From contig JAHHTO010000126.1 of NCBI GenBank assembly GCA_020024595.1, positions 1-6,854 of the forward strand: a stretch of 6,854 bases of DNA. Direction: 5' to 3'. The notes beneath the pieces were generated by a model, which had not been told where the DNA came from, searched no databases, and was given only the letters and a program-made list of their open reading frames with translations. This document shows positions 5,451-6,854 of the stretch, in pieces. How positions within the stretch are numbered: position 1 is the stretch's first letter; the number at the start of each line of letters is the position of its first letter. The DNA comes from Schaedlerella sp. Its GTDB lineage: Bacteria > Bacillota > Clostridia > Lachnospirales > Lachnospiraceae. The translations under genes and the position numbers were made by a program.

Positions 5451-6760
5451 TGCTGTATGTCATGCTCAAGTTTCTGAATTTCTCTGAACATAAGTATATT
5501 GAACCTTTCATCAATCTCCTTGGGATCCTCTGGAACGATCTTATCAGGAAGGACTGCTGCAATAATACTTTGCTTCTTTTCTGTATTATAATAATCTGTA
5601 TTGATAAGATATGTAGATCTCCTTACATTATTGATAATCTCATAATAGGTGCGAACAAACCGATTTACTTTTAAATCTTGCTGAATCTTAAACCGCTTAA
5701 ATTGCTTAGAAACATACCAATCTAAATGATACAAAACCTTTAGATCAGTCAGTTGAGAATAAAAAAACAACCATCCATACTTTTCGGATTGAAAAATACA
5801 TCCGCTTATTTTTAGATTTAGCCGCCACAAAAACAATTCCTTCCCTATAACCTTCCTAGTATATAATCTAAAAAGTAATTCTATAGACGATTCTAATTTT
5901 TGTACTGCGGACTGTCTGACACCAATTCGATTATCAAAGAATTCGTAGCCTAGAAAAATAACACCATCCGAAAGCTTCCCGTGCTTGGTTTTTTCTGTGT
6001 TAACATCAAGCTTATAGCTTCTTTTCATATGCGCAATAATATTATCTTGTATTGATAGCACATCTGAACTCTTACAAAGAATCAAAATATCATCTACATA
6101 TCGATAATATGCTACAGAATACTCTGCTTCCATAATCTTTTTGAGATCAGACAGGTAAATGTTGGCTAAAATATTAGAAATAGAAAGGCCTTCTGGCACA
6201 CCCTTTTCATTACATATATTTTTTGCAAGAGCCGAGTTATCGGGAACTGTAGCAGTAGAAATGGCATTTTTAAGAAGAGATAATGCACGCTTATCCGTAA
6301 TCTTTCGTTCCAGTTTAGACATTAAAATCTCATGGTTTATACTTGCGTAAAAATGTCGAACATCTACTTTAACATAACTGTCGTATTGCCGAGTTTTGAT
6401 TGATTCTTTAACTTCACTAATGACACTATGCAGTAACGGTTCTTCAATTATATCACGAAAGCTTTCTTGAAGGAATCTATGTAGCGCCACCAAGGTTAAC
6501 TTGTCCCTTATTGTGGGAATTGAAATCACTCTGGGTGCATTGCCCCTTCCTTTAAGTATAAGCATTTCCTTGTAATGTGTAAACCTATAGCTTCCCAAAC
6601 GCACTTTCCGCGAAATAAGAGTAATATTATTATCAAGTTCCTTTTGAAAAACATCTGGTATAATCCGATCCATGCCTACCGATGCTCGATGTACTATCTT
6701 ATCATAATAGACTTGCCTGAGATTATCTTCCGAAAATATGTTTTCAAAATTAATATTCAT
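5441..6760 (-). CDS. Reverse transcriptase, likely of a defence-associated (unknown group/Abi-like) class
   Basis: A 439-residue RNA-directed DNA polymerase. Blocks in order: SVGMDRI (RT0, 27-33), RVISIPTIRDK (77-87), YVKVDVRHFYASI (motif A, 129-141, D133), GVPEGLSISNILANIYL (RT4, 187-203), YYRYVDDILIL (RT5, 218-228, D223/D224), VIFLGYEF (RT7, 267-274). All three catalytic aspartates are present. After the palm/thumb there is a ~160-residue C-terminal region with KYGWLFFYSQL (327-337) and YHLDWYVSKQFKRF (344-357), not a group II intron maturase, HNH or integrase. No retron NAxxH or VTG signature is seen, and RT4 lacks the DGR-type SQ. These points favour the UG/Abi-like bacterial defence RTs; the exact class cannot be assigned by eye. 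The start is supported by AAGGAG 6 bases upstream, overlapping the stop codon of the preceding membrane-protein gene, so the two are coupled. The gene looks much more AT-rich than the adjoining transposon debris. Confidence 0.9.
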   Translation of the reverse strand: MNINFENIFSEDNLRQVYYDKIVHRASVGMDRIIPDVFQKELDNNITLISRKVRLGSYRFTHYKEMLILKGRGNAPRVISIPTIRDKLTLVALHRFLQESFRDIIEEPLLHSVISEVKESIKTRQYDSYVKVDVRHFYASINHEILMSKLERKITDKRALSLLKNAISTATVPDNSALAKNICNEKGVPEGLSISNILANIYLSDLKKIMEAEYSVAYYRYVDDILILCKSSDVLSIQDNIIAHMKRSYKLDVNTEKTKHGKLSDGVIFLGYEFFDNRIGVRQSAVQKLESSIELLFRLYTRKVIGKELFLWRLNLKISGCIFQSEKYGWLFFYSQLTDLKVLYHLDWYVSKQFKRFKIQQDLKVNRFVRTYYEIINNVRRSTYLINTDYYNTEKKQSIIAAVLPDKIVPEDPKEIDERFNILMFREIQKLEHDIQHFS

Positions 6761-6770
6761 AGCATTCTCC

Positions 6771-6854
6771 TTATCTTAACAGGAAAACAATTCCGATAGC
6801 AGGTAACAAGACAAGAAGGATTTTCCATAACCAGTGCCAACCATTGTATAGCAC
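6771..6854 (-). CDS. C-terminus of a membrane protein gene preceding the RT (runs off right edge)
   Basis: The frame is open from the window edge to TAA at 6771-6773 and encodes 27 residues: VLYNGWHWLWK, then a hydrophobic stretch ILLVLLPAIGIVFLL and a final Arg. This looks like a transmembrane helix at the very C-terminus, with aromatic interface residues before it. The TAA is the first three bases of TAAGGAG, the ribosome binding site of the RT gene, whose ATG is 10 bases beyond the stop. This is typical of translationally coupled operon partners. The other two frames give either an unremarkable short peptide or no membrane pattern. A membrane partner next to an RT brings to mind the SLATT (2-TM pore effector) families reported beside RTs, but too little is visible to claim that. 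Confidence 0.6.
   Translation of the reverse strand: MLYNGWHWLWKILLVLLPAIGIVFLLR

Noticed and set aside
5441..6760. Group II intron or retron assignment for the RT
   Set aside because: No maturase/HNH domain and no intron domain V-like hairpin downstream; the NAxxH and VTG retron signatures are absent.
6761..6854. Retron-like or DRT-type non-coding RNA before the RT
   Set aside because: The visible 94 bases are better explained as the end of a membrane-protein gene plus a ribosome binding site; no long stable hairpin is seen. An RNA further upstream, outside the window, cannot be excluded.
1..6854. CRISPR array, tRNA or rRNA genes
   Set aside because: No regularly spaced direct repeats, tRNA cloverleaf with CCA-type acceptor, or rRNA-like conserved stretch was found on either strand.

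Overview
The window most likely comes from a gut-type Clostridia genome (Bacillota, Lachnospiraceae/Oscillospiraceae-like). This rests on AGGAGG-type ribosome binding sites, clean sigma-A promoters, a TnpV protein, a DUF6809-like protein and an IS66-family remnant, a mixture common in clostridial mobile DNA. No housekeeping gene is present. It reads as an accessory, defence-island-like stretch interrupted by transposon debris.

Left part (1-4440, all minus strand). A DUF4268 protein with a PD-(D/E)XK-like N-terminal domain (3392-4333) has its own consensus promoter and ends at a strong hairpin terminator (3323-3370). Just beyond lies a second consensus promoter (3226-3254) for a two-gene unit: a large helicase-nuclease resembling the Res subunit of type III restriction systems (312-3194), then, after 2 bases, an unrecognised gene that runs off the left edge (1-309). 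The helicase promoter lies inside the longest open frame, so the protein should start at 3194 rather than 3275. No Mod methyltransferase is visible beside it.

Middle part (about 4441-5428, plus strand). This is transposon debris that looks more GC-rich than its flanks: tnpV, a coupled DUF6809-like gene, then only the last ~63 codons of an IS66 transposase with its tail hairpin and right terminal repeat. The tnpV Shine-Dalgarno sequence is the right arm of a perfect 11-bp inverted repeat. A possible promoter is placed so that its own transcript would start at that arm and lack the left one. This resembles the protection against read-through expression known in IS10 and IS50.

Right part (5441-6854, minus strand). 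An AT-rich reverse transcriptase gene has an intact YVDD catalytic centre and a divergent motif 4 (VPEGLSIS). It has no maturase or HNH domain, but a long C-terminal extension, as in the 'unknown group'/Abi-like defence RTs. It follows, with stop codon and Shine-Dalgarno overlapping, a gene of which only the C-terminal transmembrane helix is inside the window. A membrane protein plus RT operon is the best candidate here for an unusual, possibly undescribed defence system. The helicase-nuclease plus unknown-partner operon is the second.

The remaining intergenic stretches are all under 300 bases. They hold the promoters, terminators and IS66 end described in the features.
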